This document shows, in pieces, positions 50,480 to 59,166 of a DNA stretch of 64,000 bases (position 1 is the first letter of the stretch; each line of letters begins with the position of its first letter). This DNA comes from Bog-375 sp049698695 (GTDB taxonomy: Bacteria; Acidobacteriota; Terriglobia; Bryobacterales; Bryobacteraceae): NCBI GenBank assembly GCA_049698695.1, contig JBAVYH010000095.1, positions 33,114-97,113 of the forward strand, read 5' to 3'. The notes below the pieces were generated by a model. That model saw nothing but the letters and a program-made list of their open reading frames with translations, was not told the DNA's origin and ran no database searches. Both the position numbers and the translations under genes were made by a program.

Positions 50480-51849
50480 CAACTCACCTCGGGAAGCGGG
50501 ACGGAGACCGCGAAGCCGGCGCGGAAGACGGGGTGCGGAAAGCCGCCGGGCGCCACGTCGGGTGCGGCGCCGCACGGCGCGGCCGGGGCATAGATCACCG
50601 AACCTTCGCCGACCATCTGCAGGGTTTTCTTCAACTCGCCCGATCCCGCCGGGCTGTCGACGCGGCCGCCGCGCTCGACCAGCCAGTAATTGCCGCGCGA
50701 CCAATCCACCGCATCCTGCTCGGCGGGCGCGAATAGCGAAAGCAGCCAATGGGCTTTGGGGCCGGCCTCGAAGACGGCTTCTTCTTCGGGCATCGCCTCG
50801 GGTACAGGTTCTTCTGCAACGGGCTCTTCGGCAACTTCGACGGGCTCCTCCAATTCGAGCACGCCGACAGCGGATTCGGTCTCGCGCGCTGTGCAAGTGG
50901 GCGCGGCTGCGGTGTCGAGAAAGGTGCTGCCGTCGGGGGTCTCGGGCTGCGCCGGGGTATCGGGCTGGGCGCCGATGGCGTCCGGGCCATTGACTTCATT
51001 CGCCTCTTCGGGCGCGGGCGTGAGCGGCTCCTCAGGTTGGCAGGCGGAATCCGGAACGGACCCGAGAGCCGGGGCGCCTGCCGCACTGGCACCCTCGGCT
51101 GGCGGCGGAGCGGTTTCCGCCGGTGTGCGGGGCGGTCCCGCGGGCGGCAGGATCATTTCCGGCAAGGTGCCTTCGGTAAACTCCGGCGCCTCGGACCGGC
51201 CCCAGCCGCGAGAACGCTCGCCTCCAAAGCCGCTATCGGCGAGCAGGCGGAAGGCGGTCTTCACCGGATCGCCCCAGCGCTCCCACGCCAGCTCGTGCCG
51301 GAACGCCGCCACCAGCCAGAGTCCGGCGCCGGCGCGAAATTCCAGGCAAGCCATCGAATGGCGCTCACTGGCGCCGCTGAAGCGGTCCACCGCGGCGCTC
51401 CAGCGCACGGCGGAGCGGAAGGGGCCTGACCGGCCGGATGGCACGAGGCACTCGCTGAGGCCATCCACGCTCCAGGCGTCTTCATCGGGCCGTTCGCCGG
51501 CCACCAGCGATTGGACCACGGTAAGCGGCACGAAGCGGGCGCTTTTCCAGCGCACGCGCGCCCCCATCAGCGCCGGCGAGCGCGGCGGCCAGATGGTCCG
51601 CGGCGGCACCACGAAGCCGATTTCATCCAGAAAGGGGAAACAGGAACTGAAAGAAACGGCCGGCTCGTTGGACCGCGCGGTCACCTCCAGCCACGCCTCG
51701 AACATGCCCAGGCGCGCCATCGCGGCCGTCACCGCCGCGTAGACCGAATCGCTGTGGTAGATGGAGTCGACCCGGTTACGGGCGCCCGAATCGGGCCCGA
51801 TGCGCCACGGCCCGGCCGGCCGCAGCCTGACGACCAGCCCCGGCGTCAT
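50479..51849 (-). CDS. csm4: Type III-A CRISPR RAMP protein Csm4 with long Pro/Glu insert
   Basis: 456 residues from the ATG at 51849, which overlaps the csm3 stop by four bases (ATGA). Csm4 binds the crRNA 5' tag and Cas10. Seen: VVRLRPAGPWRIGPDSG and YHSDSVYAAVTAAMARLG at the N-terminus, the FGGERSRGWGRSE glycine loop (208-220) and the C-terminal WLVERGGRVDS and GEGSVIYAPA segments. Residues about 225-365, between the glycine loop and the C-terminus, are Pro/Ala/Glu-rich low-complexity sequence (EEPVEVAEEPVAEEPVPEA), not part of typical Csm4, which is about 300 residues. It is probably a disordered loop. Confidence 0.88.
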   Translation of the reverse strand: MTPGLVVRLRPAGPWRIGPDSGARNRVDSIYHSDSVYAAVTAAMARLGMFEAWLEVTARSNEPAVSFSSCFPFLDEIGFVVPPRTIWPPRSPALMGARVRWKSARFVPLTVVQSLVAGERPDEDAWSVDGLSECLVPSGRSGPFRSAVRWSAAVDRFSGASERHSMACLEFRAGAGLWLVAAFRHELAWERWGDPVKTAFRLLADSGFGGERSRGWGRSEAPEFTEGTLPEMILPPAGPPRTPAETAPPPAEGASAAGAPALGSVPDSACQPEEPLTPAPEEANEVNGPDAIGAQPDTPAQPETPDGSTFLDTAAAPTCTARETESAVGVLELEEPVEVAEEPVAEEPVPEAMPEEEAVFEAGPKAHWLLSLFAPAEQDAVDWSRGNYWLVERGGRVDSPAGSGELKKTLQMVGEGSVIYAPAAPCGAAPDVAPGGFPHPVFRAGFAVSVPLPEVS

Positions 51850-52685
51850 GACTCCTCGCGCAGGAAGGAGAAGGCCGATTCGGCAACCGCCGCCTGGATC
51901 ACTCCCAGGTCGGCGCCCGCCGCGATTTCTTTTTCCGGCGCGCCCTTGGCGTAATAGTCGCGGCCGCGCCATACCAAGCGAAGTTTGTGGAAGGAGACGC
52001 GTCCGCTGCCGCGCGAACCGCCGCCGCCGAGCGCATCGTCCTCGAGCAGCCGCAGCCCTTCCAGCACGCGCACAAACAGCGGGCCGTCGGCCTCGCAGAG
52101 CACGTCCATCACCAGCCGCGCCTGGAAGCGCGCTCCGGCGGGCACTCGTTCGATGGTGCGCGGGTTGGCCTGGGAGGTGATGCGGTCGATGGCGTTCTCA
52201 TTCTTAACTTCGGTCAGCTCATCGTCCAGGTTCTCGCGCATCTGCGGCGTGATGCTTTCCACGTCGAGCGGAGCGTCGAACACGGCCAGCCGCGCCGGGG
52301 TGGCCTGGGTGGTCTCGAGCGTCTCGCCTTGCACCCGCTCCATGCGGCCCGGGCTGCGCCCGAACAGGAGGCAAATATCGTCGTCGGGGCGGTCGCTCTG
52401 GTGGATGCGCACTTCCTGGCCCTTGCGGCGCGACAGATACACCAGCTCGGCGGGAACGGCCAGGCCGGAGCTTTGCTCGAGCAGCGAGCGGATCTTGCCG
52501 CGCAGCGAGCTGCCCGGCACGTACGGCCTGCCGAACGCGTCTTTCGCCACCGGATTATCGGACCCGCCGATTTCGAGCGAACCCTTGCCCGCACCGACGT
52601 GCAGGCCGGTTTCGCAGGTCATTTCCGCATCCAGGATCAGCTTGCCGATGAGTTTCAACTCGGTTTGGGAAGTGTGTGCGCTCAT
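51846..52685 (-). CDS. csm3: Type III-A CRISPR RAMP protein Csm3 (target RNA nuclease subunit)
   Basis: A 279-residue Csm3, the repeated backbone subunit that cuts target RNA. The N-terminal RAMP fold has GLHVGAGKGSLEIGGSDNP, in which Asp43 is at the position of the catalytic Asp of Csm3 homologues (IDSPV-type motif). The glycine loop is VPGSSLRGKIRSLLE. The active-site Asp is retained, so RNA cleavage is expected. The csm2 stop lies 3 bp before its start and csm4 overlaps its end. Confidence 0.93.
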   Translation of the reverse strand: MSAHTSQTELKLIGKLILDAEMTCETGLHVGAGKGSLEIGGSDNPVAKDAFGRPYVPGSSLRGKIRSLLEQSSGLAVPAELVYLSRRKGQEVRIHQSDRPDDDICLLFGRSPGRMERVQGETLETTQATPARLAVFDAPLDVESITPQMRENLDDELTEVKNENAIDRITSQANPRTIERVPAGARFQARLVMDVLCEADGPLFVRVLEGLRLLEDDALGGGGSRGSGRVSFHKLRLVWRGRDYYAKGAPEKEIAAGADLGVIQAAVAESAFSFLREES

Positions 52686-52688
52686 GCT

Positions 52689-53171
52689 TTACTCGTTGTA
52701 GGCCACGATGGCCTCGAAAAGGTCCTTGAACCGTTCGTAACCCTTGGTATCGTTCTTGCGCGTCACCTGCAGCAGGAGTTTTTCCAACTGGTCGAGGCTG
52801 CGCAAGCCGTGGCGCGCGATGGTGTAGGCCAGGCGCGCGCGCAGCATCACGAATTCATGCTGGCGGCCGCTTTCCGGCGCGCGCACGGCGCGGCGGACCG
52901 CGCCATAAAGGCGGCGCAACTGGCTCTTGGTGCCGGAATCCATGTCGCGCATGCGGCTGACGACGGCGTGCGCCTGGTTATCCAGATACAGGCTGTCGTG
53001 GATGAGCTTCTCGAGCTCGATTTCGGGCGGGGCTTCGAATCGCCCGCGGTCGGGACCCCGGCGCTCGCCGCGGTCTCCTCGATCGGGACGCGGCCCGCGA
53101 TCGCCCTGCGGCGGGCGCCCTTCCCGCGGTGGGCGTGGCTCCCGGTTCCGCTGTTCGTTCTCTTGTGTCAT
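52689..53171 (-). CDS. csm2: Type III-A CRISPR small subunit Csm2 with Arg/Gly/Pro-rich N-terminal tail
   Basis: 160 residues. The C-terminal 110 (from PPEIELEKLIHD) is the helical Csm2 fold ending in the family-typical FKDLFEAIVAYNE. The first 50 residues are very rich in Arg, Gly, Pro and Asp (EPRPPREGRPPQGDRGPR), an extension absent from most Csm2. It may bind RNA non-specifically, as RGG-like segments do. The small subunit lines the inner side of the complex. Spacing is 3 bp to csm1 and to csm3. Confidence 0.9.
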   Translation of the reverse strand: MTQENEQRNREPRPPREGRPPQGDRGPRPDRGDRGERRGPDRGRFEAPPEIELEKLIHDSLYLDNQAHAVVSRMRDMDSGTKSQLRRLYGAVRRAVRAPESGRQHEFVMLRARLAYTIARHGLRSLDQLEKLLLQVTRKNDTKGYERFKDLFEAIVAYNE

Positions 53172-53174
53172 GTG

Positions 53175-54641
53175 CTAAACCTCGGTCACCAATCTGGCCC
53201 ACTCTAGGGCCACCAGCCCGGCGGGCCGCAGCTTCACTTCGGCGGATTTCCGGCCCGTCATTTCGTTAATCAAGTGGGTGCGCAGCTTTTGAAACTCGCG
53301 GTCGCGCGTGCCGCTCAGGATGCGGTTGAAACGCCGCTGGAAACGCCAAGTGCGCTGCGTTTCCGCCTGACCCGCCGGCCCATCGGCATATGCTTCGTGC
53401 CGGTAGAAACTGCGCAACTGGTAAAGGAACTGCCGCGACATGCGAAAATCGTGAACCAGGCGCGTCACGGTGTCCTTGAGTTCCGCCGCATCCGCCAGGT
53501 GGCGCCATTCGAGGATGCGCCCCAGCACATAGATGCAATCCTTGTCGGCCGATTTCGCCAGGTCCAGATTGCGCCCTGCGTCCTCGTACGCGGCCGCCAG
53601 CGGATAGTGAGGCTCCGGCGCCAGGGCAATCGCCATGGAGATGGTTTTGCCTTCCGGCCCCGGGTACTCCTTCAAATTCTCTTCGGTGAAGCGGTGGAAC
53701 AGCCGCTGCACTTCGCGCGCCAGCGCGATCAGCGCGTCCCAGGCTCCGTAGACGGCGAAATCGTCGCCGCCGCAATAGAGGATGCTGACCTTCCGCCAGA
53801 ACTCCGGCATGGAGCACAGCACTTCCAGCTCGCCGGCGAAGAACTGCTTGTAGAGCACGGAAAGCGGCACGTGTTCTTCAATCGAATTCACCCGCCGCAG
53901 GCGGAGACCGAAATTGTCGACGTCGCCGCGCAGCACGCCCCAGATAGCGCGCCCCTGCGAACGCCGCGCCAGCGCCTGCACGGGCGCGGCCTGCTTGGCG
54001 TCGTCGCTGGGCGCCGCGTGGCGCGCCAGGAGAATGGCGTCGGGCGAAAGATTGGCGGTCAGGCTCCAGGTGTGTTTCGCGCCCTCCACCAGCACTTTCC
54101 CCGGCGACTCGGGAGACCAGCCTGCCTGCTTCGCTTCCCGCACCTTGGTTCCCAGTTCCTTGGCGAAGTAGACATCGGCCGCGGCATTCGGAATCGGCGT
54201 GGAAGGCTGGAACGCGCCCGCGCCAAAGTCCGCCAGCGGCCGGTTGCGCTGCCGGTCCAGTTCTTCGTTCAAGCGGCGGCGGATCACCGCCCAGTCACCC
54301 AGATTGTCGGTCACGCCCCAAATCAGCTTCACGTGCCCGGAGCTTAACTCGGCCATCTGCTGCGCCGCCGCCCGCAGGAAGTTCTCCGCCGTCTCGCGCG
54401 CCGCGCCCGGCAGCACCAGCAGGAACTGGCCGCCGCCGCTCGATCCCAAAAGGATGCGCGCCAGGCCGAGCTCCGCCAGCAGCGCGCGCGGCAAGACTTC
54501 GCTGAGCAGCGTAATCCACTGCGACCGCCCAACCAGCAAATCCTCACCCGCAGAGCGCGCGGGCCGCGTCTCGGCGGCTGCCGCCGAGAGAAACGCTTCC
54601 GTACCCAGGATTTTGCCTTGGAGCAGGATTTGTTCGGCCAT
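53175..54641 (-). CDS. csm1: Type III-A Cas10/Csm1 lacking the HD nuclease domain
   Basis: A 488-residue Cas10, shorter than the usual 700-850 because it begins directly in the first palm-like domain; no HD-domain motif precedes it. The second palm is intact: LRGDVDNFGLRL and the GGDD cyclase motif in ILYCGGDDFAVYGAWD. A C-terminal helical domain with LYQLRSFYR follows. It is therefore expected to make cyclic oligoadenylate but not to cut DNA. First gene of the csm operon, with the start 83 bp from the divergent BON-domain gene. Confidence 0.92.
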   Translation of the reverse strand: MAEQILLQGKILGTEAFLSAAAAETRPARSAGEDLLVGRSQWITLLSEVLPRALLAELGLARILLGSSGGGQFLLVLPGAARETAENFLRAAAQQMAELSSGHVKLIWGVTDNLGDWAVIRRRLNEELDRQRNRPLADFGAGAFQPSTPIPNAAADVYFAKELGTKVREAKQAGWSPESPGKVLVEGAKHTWSLTANLSPDAILLARHAAPSDDAKQAAPVQALARRSQGRAIWGVLRGDVDNFGLRLRRVNSIEEHVPLSVLYKQFFAGELEVLCSMPEFWRKVSILYCGGDDFAVYGAWDALIALAREVQRLFHRFTEENLKEYPGPEGKTISMAIALAPEPHYPLAAAYEDAGRNLDLAKSADKDCIYVLGRILEWRHLADAAELKDTVTRLVHDFRMSRQFLYQLRSFYRHEAYADGPAGQAETQRTWRFQRRFNRILSGTRDREFQKLRTHLINEMTGRKSAEVKLRPAGLVALEWARLVTEV

Positions 54642-54723
54642 GAAAGGTGCTCTAAGCCTTGAGAAAGACTAACTGTAGCACAGAAACCTGAGAGTGACGG
54701 CGGGCTCGCTTCACTCTGGTTTT

Positions 54724-55167
54724 ATGTCCCGTGCTCGTGTCCTGGCAGTGCTGACGATGCTCGCCGCTGCCGCCGGCGCACAGACTGTGCGCTCCTCGGC
54801 CAAGGTAACCGTCATCCATCCCAGAGCCGCGGCGTCGGCCGCGCAACCGCGTCTTTCCGACGCACAACTCGAAGCCAACATTCGCGCCAGGTTCGCCAAG
54901 TCGCAGAAGATATCCCAAGACCGTTTTCAAGTGCACGTGCAAGGCGGCGTGGCCACCATCGAAGGCAAAACCGGCGTGATTCAGCACAAGGGCAGCGCCA
55001 CCCGCATGGCCAAAGCCGCCGGCGCGCTGGCCGTCAACAACCGCATCCAGCTCAGCGATGCTGCAAAACAAAAGGCGGCGGCCAATCTGGCAACCGGCCG
55101 TCGCCGCGCGCAGATCAAGCGCGGCGACTCACGCGACTCGCGCAGCGACCCGCGCCAGCCCCATTGA
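54724..55167 (+). CDS. Exported BON-domain protein
   Basis: A 147-residue protein from the ATG at 54724, with a signal peptide (MSRARVLAVLTMLAAAAGA). Its central domain has the BON pattern: LEANIRARFAKSQKISQDRF, VHVQGGVATIEGKTGVIQHK and AVNNRIQLSD. The tail is basic (RRRAQIKRGDSRDSRS). BON domains associate with lipid surfaces or peptidoglycan and are found in osmotic-stress proteins. It is divergent from csm1 (about 80 bp); a functional link to the csm operon is not apparent. Confidence 0.82.
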   Translation: MSRARVLAVLTMLAAAAGAQTVRSSAKVTVIHPRAAASAAQPRLSDAQLEANIRARFAKSQKISQDRFQVHVQGGVATIEGKTGVIQHKGSATRMAKAAGALAVNNRIQLSDAAKQKAAANLATGRRRAQIKRGDSRDSRSDPRQPH

Positions 55168-55270
55168 CTGGCCGCCCAAGGCAAGAAGCATTCCAACAGA
55201 AAGTCGCGACCGCGCAGTACGCGGGAATAATCAGCGCCACGGGAATTGTGCCGAGCCAGCGCCGTCGCGC

Positions 55271-57421
55271 TTACGGGAACATGCCGGCGGGGCAGGCCCA
55301 ATCGCGCGTCGCCGAGATCCTGAGCCGCTCCGCCTCGGCTGGCCGGCCGGTCTTGAAATACAAATCCACCACGTTCCGCGCAGCCGTGCACGACGTGTTC
55401 TCCACAAGCGGGCACTTGACGTTCAAGGCCAGGCGATTTCCGGCCGCCTCGACCGCGCAGCCATTCGGGTCGATCTTTCGGTAGATTTGGACCAACTGCG
55501 AAACAAAGGAGCGTTGGCCCGGAGCCAGAATGAGTCCTTCGTGCAGCGCGACGGCAGCTTGCCGGTCGTCTCCCAGCGCGCGATACGCATTGGCCAGCTC
55601 TTCGGAAAAAGCCAGCTGCGGGCTGAGCAGCCGGCCGTATTCCAGGGCGTCCAGCGCTTGCCGGGGTTGCGAGAGGCGCAAATAGACCCGCCCCAAGTCC
55701 AGGTACAAATTTGGCGCCGGGCCATCGTACGGCAGGGCCTTGCCGCGCAAGCGGTTGCGGCGGTGCAATTCCGCACTCAACGCAAGATCGATTCTTCTGG
55801 CACGCAGAAGAGCGGTCAGCGCCTTTTGGTACCAGAAGCCGCCCGCGCCCGTCGCCGCCATGTCGCCTCGCGTGCGGTACCAGTAACCGGCGGTCGCCCA
55901 GGGCAGCGGGATGCTGCGGTCGTCGGGTAGGGGGTCGATGATGGCGAGGCTGTGGTTCAGTTCCCGGTCGGCGGTCTCCGGGCTCGATGTCTCGCCGTTC
56001 ATCGCCGAAACTGCCACTCCGAGGTGGGTCATGTAGCTGCCCGGCGCAGCTTTGACAGCGCTGGCCCACAGGCTAGGCTCATCCCGCCAGTCGAAGTTGC
56101 GCGCATAGGTTCGGACGGCAAACAACGTGCACGCCACGCCTATGATGGCCCACGGCGCCCGCCGCCCAAGATGGGTTCGAGCCGTATAACGGTCGCCAGC
56201 GCGGAACACAACCAGCACCAGAAGAGCGGCCAGCGCGATGGAAGGCATGTACAAGAACCGCTCCGCCATGATGGTTCCGATCAGGATGACCAGATTTGAG
56301 GTAGGAGCAAGCGCGGTGAAAAAGAAGGCAACGAAGAAGAACAGGGCTGGCTTCGAGCGGTACCAGACGATCGCGGCCGCTGCCGCAGCCGCACATCCGG
56401 CAAGGGCGGCCGGCGCCAGCCACCCCTCGCCGCCATGGAAGCGCCAGTCGCAGAGGGGAACCTGGTTGTAGGAGTAATCACAGGACAACCGTCCCGGCCA
56501 CAGCCAGAGTCCCACGAATTTGCCGATGACCTTTATGGCGGTCAGCCGCGCGGTCCAGAAGTCACTGCCCACCAGTGGGTTCTGAACGAACGCGAAGCTC
56601 CCCGCTTCGGTTTCGTACAGCGCGGCAATCATCTTCGCACGCAGGTAGAAATACGCCAGAAACGGCACTGCCACTGCGAGGTAGCCGGCCAAACGGGCCC
56701 GCCAGGGCGCGGCGCGCCGGTGCCCCACGTCGTAAATCAGCATCGCCGCCGGCAAGACCACGGCAGTCTCTTTGGAAAAAAGGCCGATAGCGGCACTTGT
56801 CGCCAGGGCTGCGAGCCACGCGCCTCTGCGCCTGCCCGATGCCTGGGTTGCCTTCACATGACACAGCAGCCCGGCGAGCGTGCCGAAAGCCGCCAGGAGA
56901 TCCGCGCGGCCTACCACGTTGGTAACGGATTCGGTCAGAACCGGGTGCAGTCCCCAGACCGCTGCCAGCGCAATTGCCAGCCGGAACTCCCCGAGCAACA
57001 GTAGTCCCAGCAGGTACACCAGCAGCATGTTGGCGGCGTGCAGCGCAAAATTGACCCAATGGTAACTAGCTGGATTCGCGCCGCTGCCGAGGACGGCGTA
57101 ATTGAATAGATACGAGATTTTGGTCAGCGGCCGATAGAGCCCGTTGGTCTTGTTGGCGTACCAGTAGCCTTGCGTCACGAGCGCCTTCAGATTCGCGGAC
57201 GTGGCTGACCATACCCGGCTGTCCTGGACGATCGCTGAATTGCTATCGAAGATGAGGCCGTTGTCGAATGAGTTCGAATATGCGATCAAGGCGACCAGCC
57301 ACAGCAACAACATCGGCAACACATGGAGCCGCCACTTCGATCCAGCCTTTTCGGCCCCTAGGTGCCGGGCGGCTGTCATCCGCTTCGTGCGAGTGGGCCG
57401 TTTTGCGCGAGCCTTACTCAT
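55271..57421 (-). CDS. TMTC-like membrane glycosyltransferase with TPR C-terminus
   Basis: About 716 residues from the ATG at 57421. After a basic N-terminus there are 10-12 transmembrane helices. The first loop after the first helix carries FDNGLIFDSNSAIVQDSRVW and GLYRPLTKISYLFNY, the pattern of TMTC/O-mannosyltransferase-like GT-C proteins with an acidic Asp pair. The C-terminus has TPR-like repeats (NLYLDLGRVYLRLSQPRQAL, LANAYRALGDDRQAAVAL). It is probably involved in surface glycosylation. Its 3' end is convergent with the BON-domain gene. Confidence 0.8.
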   Translation of the reverse strand: MSKARAKRPTRTKRMTAARHLGAEKAGSKWRLHVLPMLLLWLVALIAYSNSFDNGLIFDSNSAIVQDSRVWSATSANLKALVTQGYWYANKTNGLYRPLTKISYLFNYAVLGSGANPASYHWVNFALHAANMLLVYLLGLLLLGEFRLAIALAAVWGLHPVLTESVTNVVGRADLLAAFGTLAGLLCHVKATQASGRRRGAWLAALATSAAIGLFSKETAVVLPAAMLIYDVGHRRAAPWRARLAGYLAVAVPFLAYFYLRAKMIAALYETEAGSFAFVQNPLVGSDFWTARLTAIKVIGKFVGLWLWPGRLSCDYSYNQVPLCDWRFHGGEGWLAPAALAGCAAAAAAAIVWYRSKPALFFFVAFFFTALAPTSNLVILIGTIMAERFLYMPSIALAALLVLVVFRAGDRYTARTHLGRRAPWAIIGVACTLFAVRTYARNFDWRDEPSLWASAVKAAPGSYMTHLGVAVSAMNGETSSPETADRELNHSLAIIDPLPDDRSIPLPWATAGYWYRTRGDMAATGAGGFWYQKALTALLRARRIDLALSAELHRRNRLRGKALPYDGPAPNLYLDLGRVYLRLSQPRQALDALEYGRLLSPQLAFSEELANAYRALGDDRQAAVALHEGLILAPGQRSFVSQLVQIYRKIDPNGCAVEAAGNRLALNVKCPLVENTSCTAARNVVDLYFKTGRPAEAERLRISATRDWACPAGMFP

Positions 57422-57552
57422 TCGGGCATCCAAACCTCCAAGGATAGCTCCGAGATGGGCGTGAGACTTTGGATGCGGACGCAGGCCGCCTCAGCCGCTC
57501 GTTGCCGCTCGGGCATGCGCCGGCGAACGTTCCTCTATTACTGAAGGAGTGC

Positions 57553-58962
57553 CTACCCTTGCTGGGGTTTCTTGCGGGACGGGGCTTTGGCGAAGTACAG
57601 GTTGACGGCCCGATCGATGTTGGCGCGGGTGAGGCGCACGGCGCGGCCTTCGTACTCGGCGATTGCCTTCACCAGTTTGAGAATGTCCATCGGATAGCAG
57701 GCGCGCAGCGTAGTGGCGCCGGCGGCAATGCAGCGCTCGCGCATGTACTCGGCGCAGCCCGTTTCGGCGGGTACACTGTGGACGGTGATGACCTGCTTGA
57801 CGATCAAGTCGAAAATCTCGTCGCTGACGTCTTCCACCAGCACCTTGGTCTGGATGCGGCGCAGGAAGGCCTCGTCGGCCAGGTCGGCCGGGTCCAGGTT
57901 GGTCGAGAAAACCACCATCAGCTCGAACGGCACTTGGAACTTCATGCCCGAGGCGAGGGTGAGATAGTCGACACGGCGGTCCAGCGGAACAATCCAGCGG
58001 TTGAGCAACTGCTGCGGAGAAAGCACCTGGCGCCCAAAATCATCGACCACCAGGATGCCGTTGTTGGCCTTCATCTGGCACGGCGCGATGAACACGTGCG
58101 TGGACTCATCGAGGCGCAGCTCCAGCATTGCGGCCGAAAGCTCGCCGCCCATGGTGATGCAGGGGCGATGGCAGATCACCCACCGCGGGTCGAGAAACTC
58201 GTCTTCCGCTTCGATCTGCCGGTGCACGATGGGGTCGAAGACGGCAATGATGTGCCCGTCCACCTCCACCGCGTAAGGAACGATGATGGTGTCCTGGTAA
58301 ATTCGCAGAATGCGCTCGGCGATACTGGTTTTGCCGCTGCCCGTTCCGCCATACAGAAATAGCGACTGGTGCCCGATGAGCGACGGGCCCAGTTGGTCCA
58401 GCAACGAATCCGGCATCACCAGGTCGTGAAACGCCCGGCGCAGGCTGTCGCGGCTGAGACGCAGTTTGGCATCCTGTCCTCTGACCACTTCGTGGTACTG
58501 CTGGATCGAGACCGGAGCCGGTCCGACGTACTGGCAGACCTCGCTGCGAGCCGTGGCCAAATGCCGGCCTGCGCCAGTCAGGGTGAAGGAGTAGTCGTTG
58601 CCGACCATCCCCTTCACTTCCAGCAACTGCTGCTGCCGGAAATCGTGGAACAGGGTTTCGAGAACCGGGAAGGAGAGCTTCAAAGACTCGTGCAGTGCCG
58701 ACAGCGTGCCGGTGCCGTGCAGCCACAGATAGCGCAAGATCAGATCGCTGACCATGGCACGCGGGATTCCCAGATCGCCGATCCGGTCGGGCATGGTTGG
58801 CCGTACGCGAACCTCTTCGGTGCTGGCCGCAACCGCGGTGGGCGGGGAGACCGTCAGGGGTTTCGGTGGGGCGGCCGGCTTGCTCGCAGGCTTCGGGACG
58901 CCTCGCGATTCCAAAATGATGAGATTGGGGTTAGTAGAAGCTCCGAGGCTTTCCAGGCTCAT
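57553..58962 (-). CDS. AAA+ family ATPase of unknown role
   Basis: 469 residues from the ATG at 58962. The N-terminal 150 residues are a helical, winged-helix-like region (MVSDLILRYLWLHGTGTLS). The AAA core has Walker A GGTGSGKTS, Walker B GILVVDDFG, a sensor-1 region (ELMVVFSTNLDPADLADEAF) and arginine-finger candidates (LRRIQTK). No ClpB/MoxR-specific motifs were placed, so only the fold is certain. It probably acts as a cytoplasmic remodelling ATPase, but no partner is visible. Its start is about 200 bp from the divergent 1455-residue secreted protein. Confidence 0.75.
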   Translation of the reverse strand: MSLESLGASTNPNLIILESRGVPKPASKPAAPPKPLTVSPPTAVAASTEEVRVRPTMPDRIGDLGIPRAMVSDLILRYLWLHGTGTLSALHESLKLSFPVLETLFHDFRQQQLLEVKGMVGNDYSFTLTGAGRHLATARSEVCQYVGPAPVSIQQYHEVVRGQDAKLRLSRDSLRRAFHDLVMPDSLLDQLGPSLIGHQSLFLYGGTGSGKTSIAERILRIYQDTIIVPYAVEVDGHIIAVFDPIVHRQIEAEDEFLDPRWVICHRPCITMGGELSAAMLELRLDESTHVFIAPCQMKANNGILVVDDFGRQVLSPQQLLNRWIVPLDRRVDYLTLASGMKFQVPFELMVVFSTNLDPADLADEAFLRRIQTKVLVEDVSDEIFDLIVKQVITVHSVPAETGCAEYMRERCIAAGATTLRACYPMDILKLVKAIAEYEGRAVRLTRANIDRAVNLYFAKAPSRKKPQQG

Positions 58963-59166
58963 GACACTGGCAATATACACTGCAACTCCAGGACCTAACC
59001 AGGATGGCGTTGGTTAGCCGGAATGCTATGGCCAAGGGTAGCCCCAATGTCTGCTGAGAGCGAACAACGGTTATACTACTTTCGTTAATCTCAGTCTCTG
59101 GGACCAACGGGCAACGTTGGAAACACAGGTTTTGTCGCATAATGAGAGGGACCTAAGGGGGGCGGG

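Noticed and set aside
49134..54723. CRISPR array near the csm operon
   Set aside because: I looked for regularly spaced 25-40 bp repeats in the gaps on either side of csm and found none. The only repeats are short palindromes.
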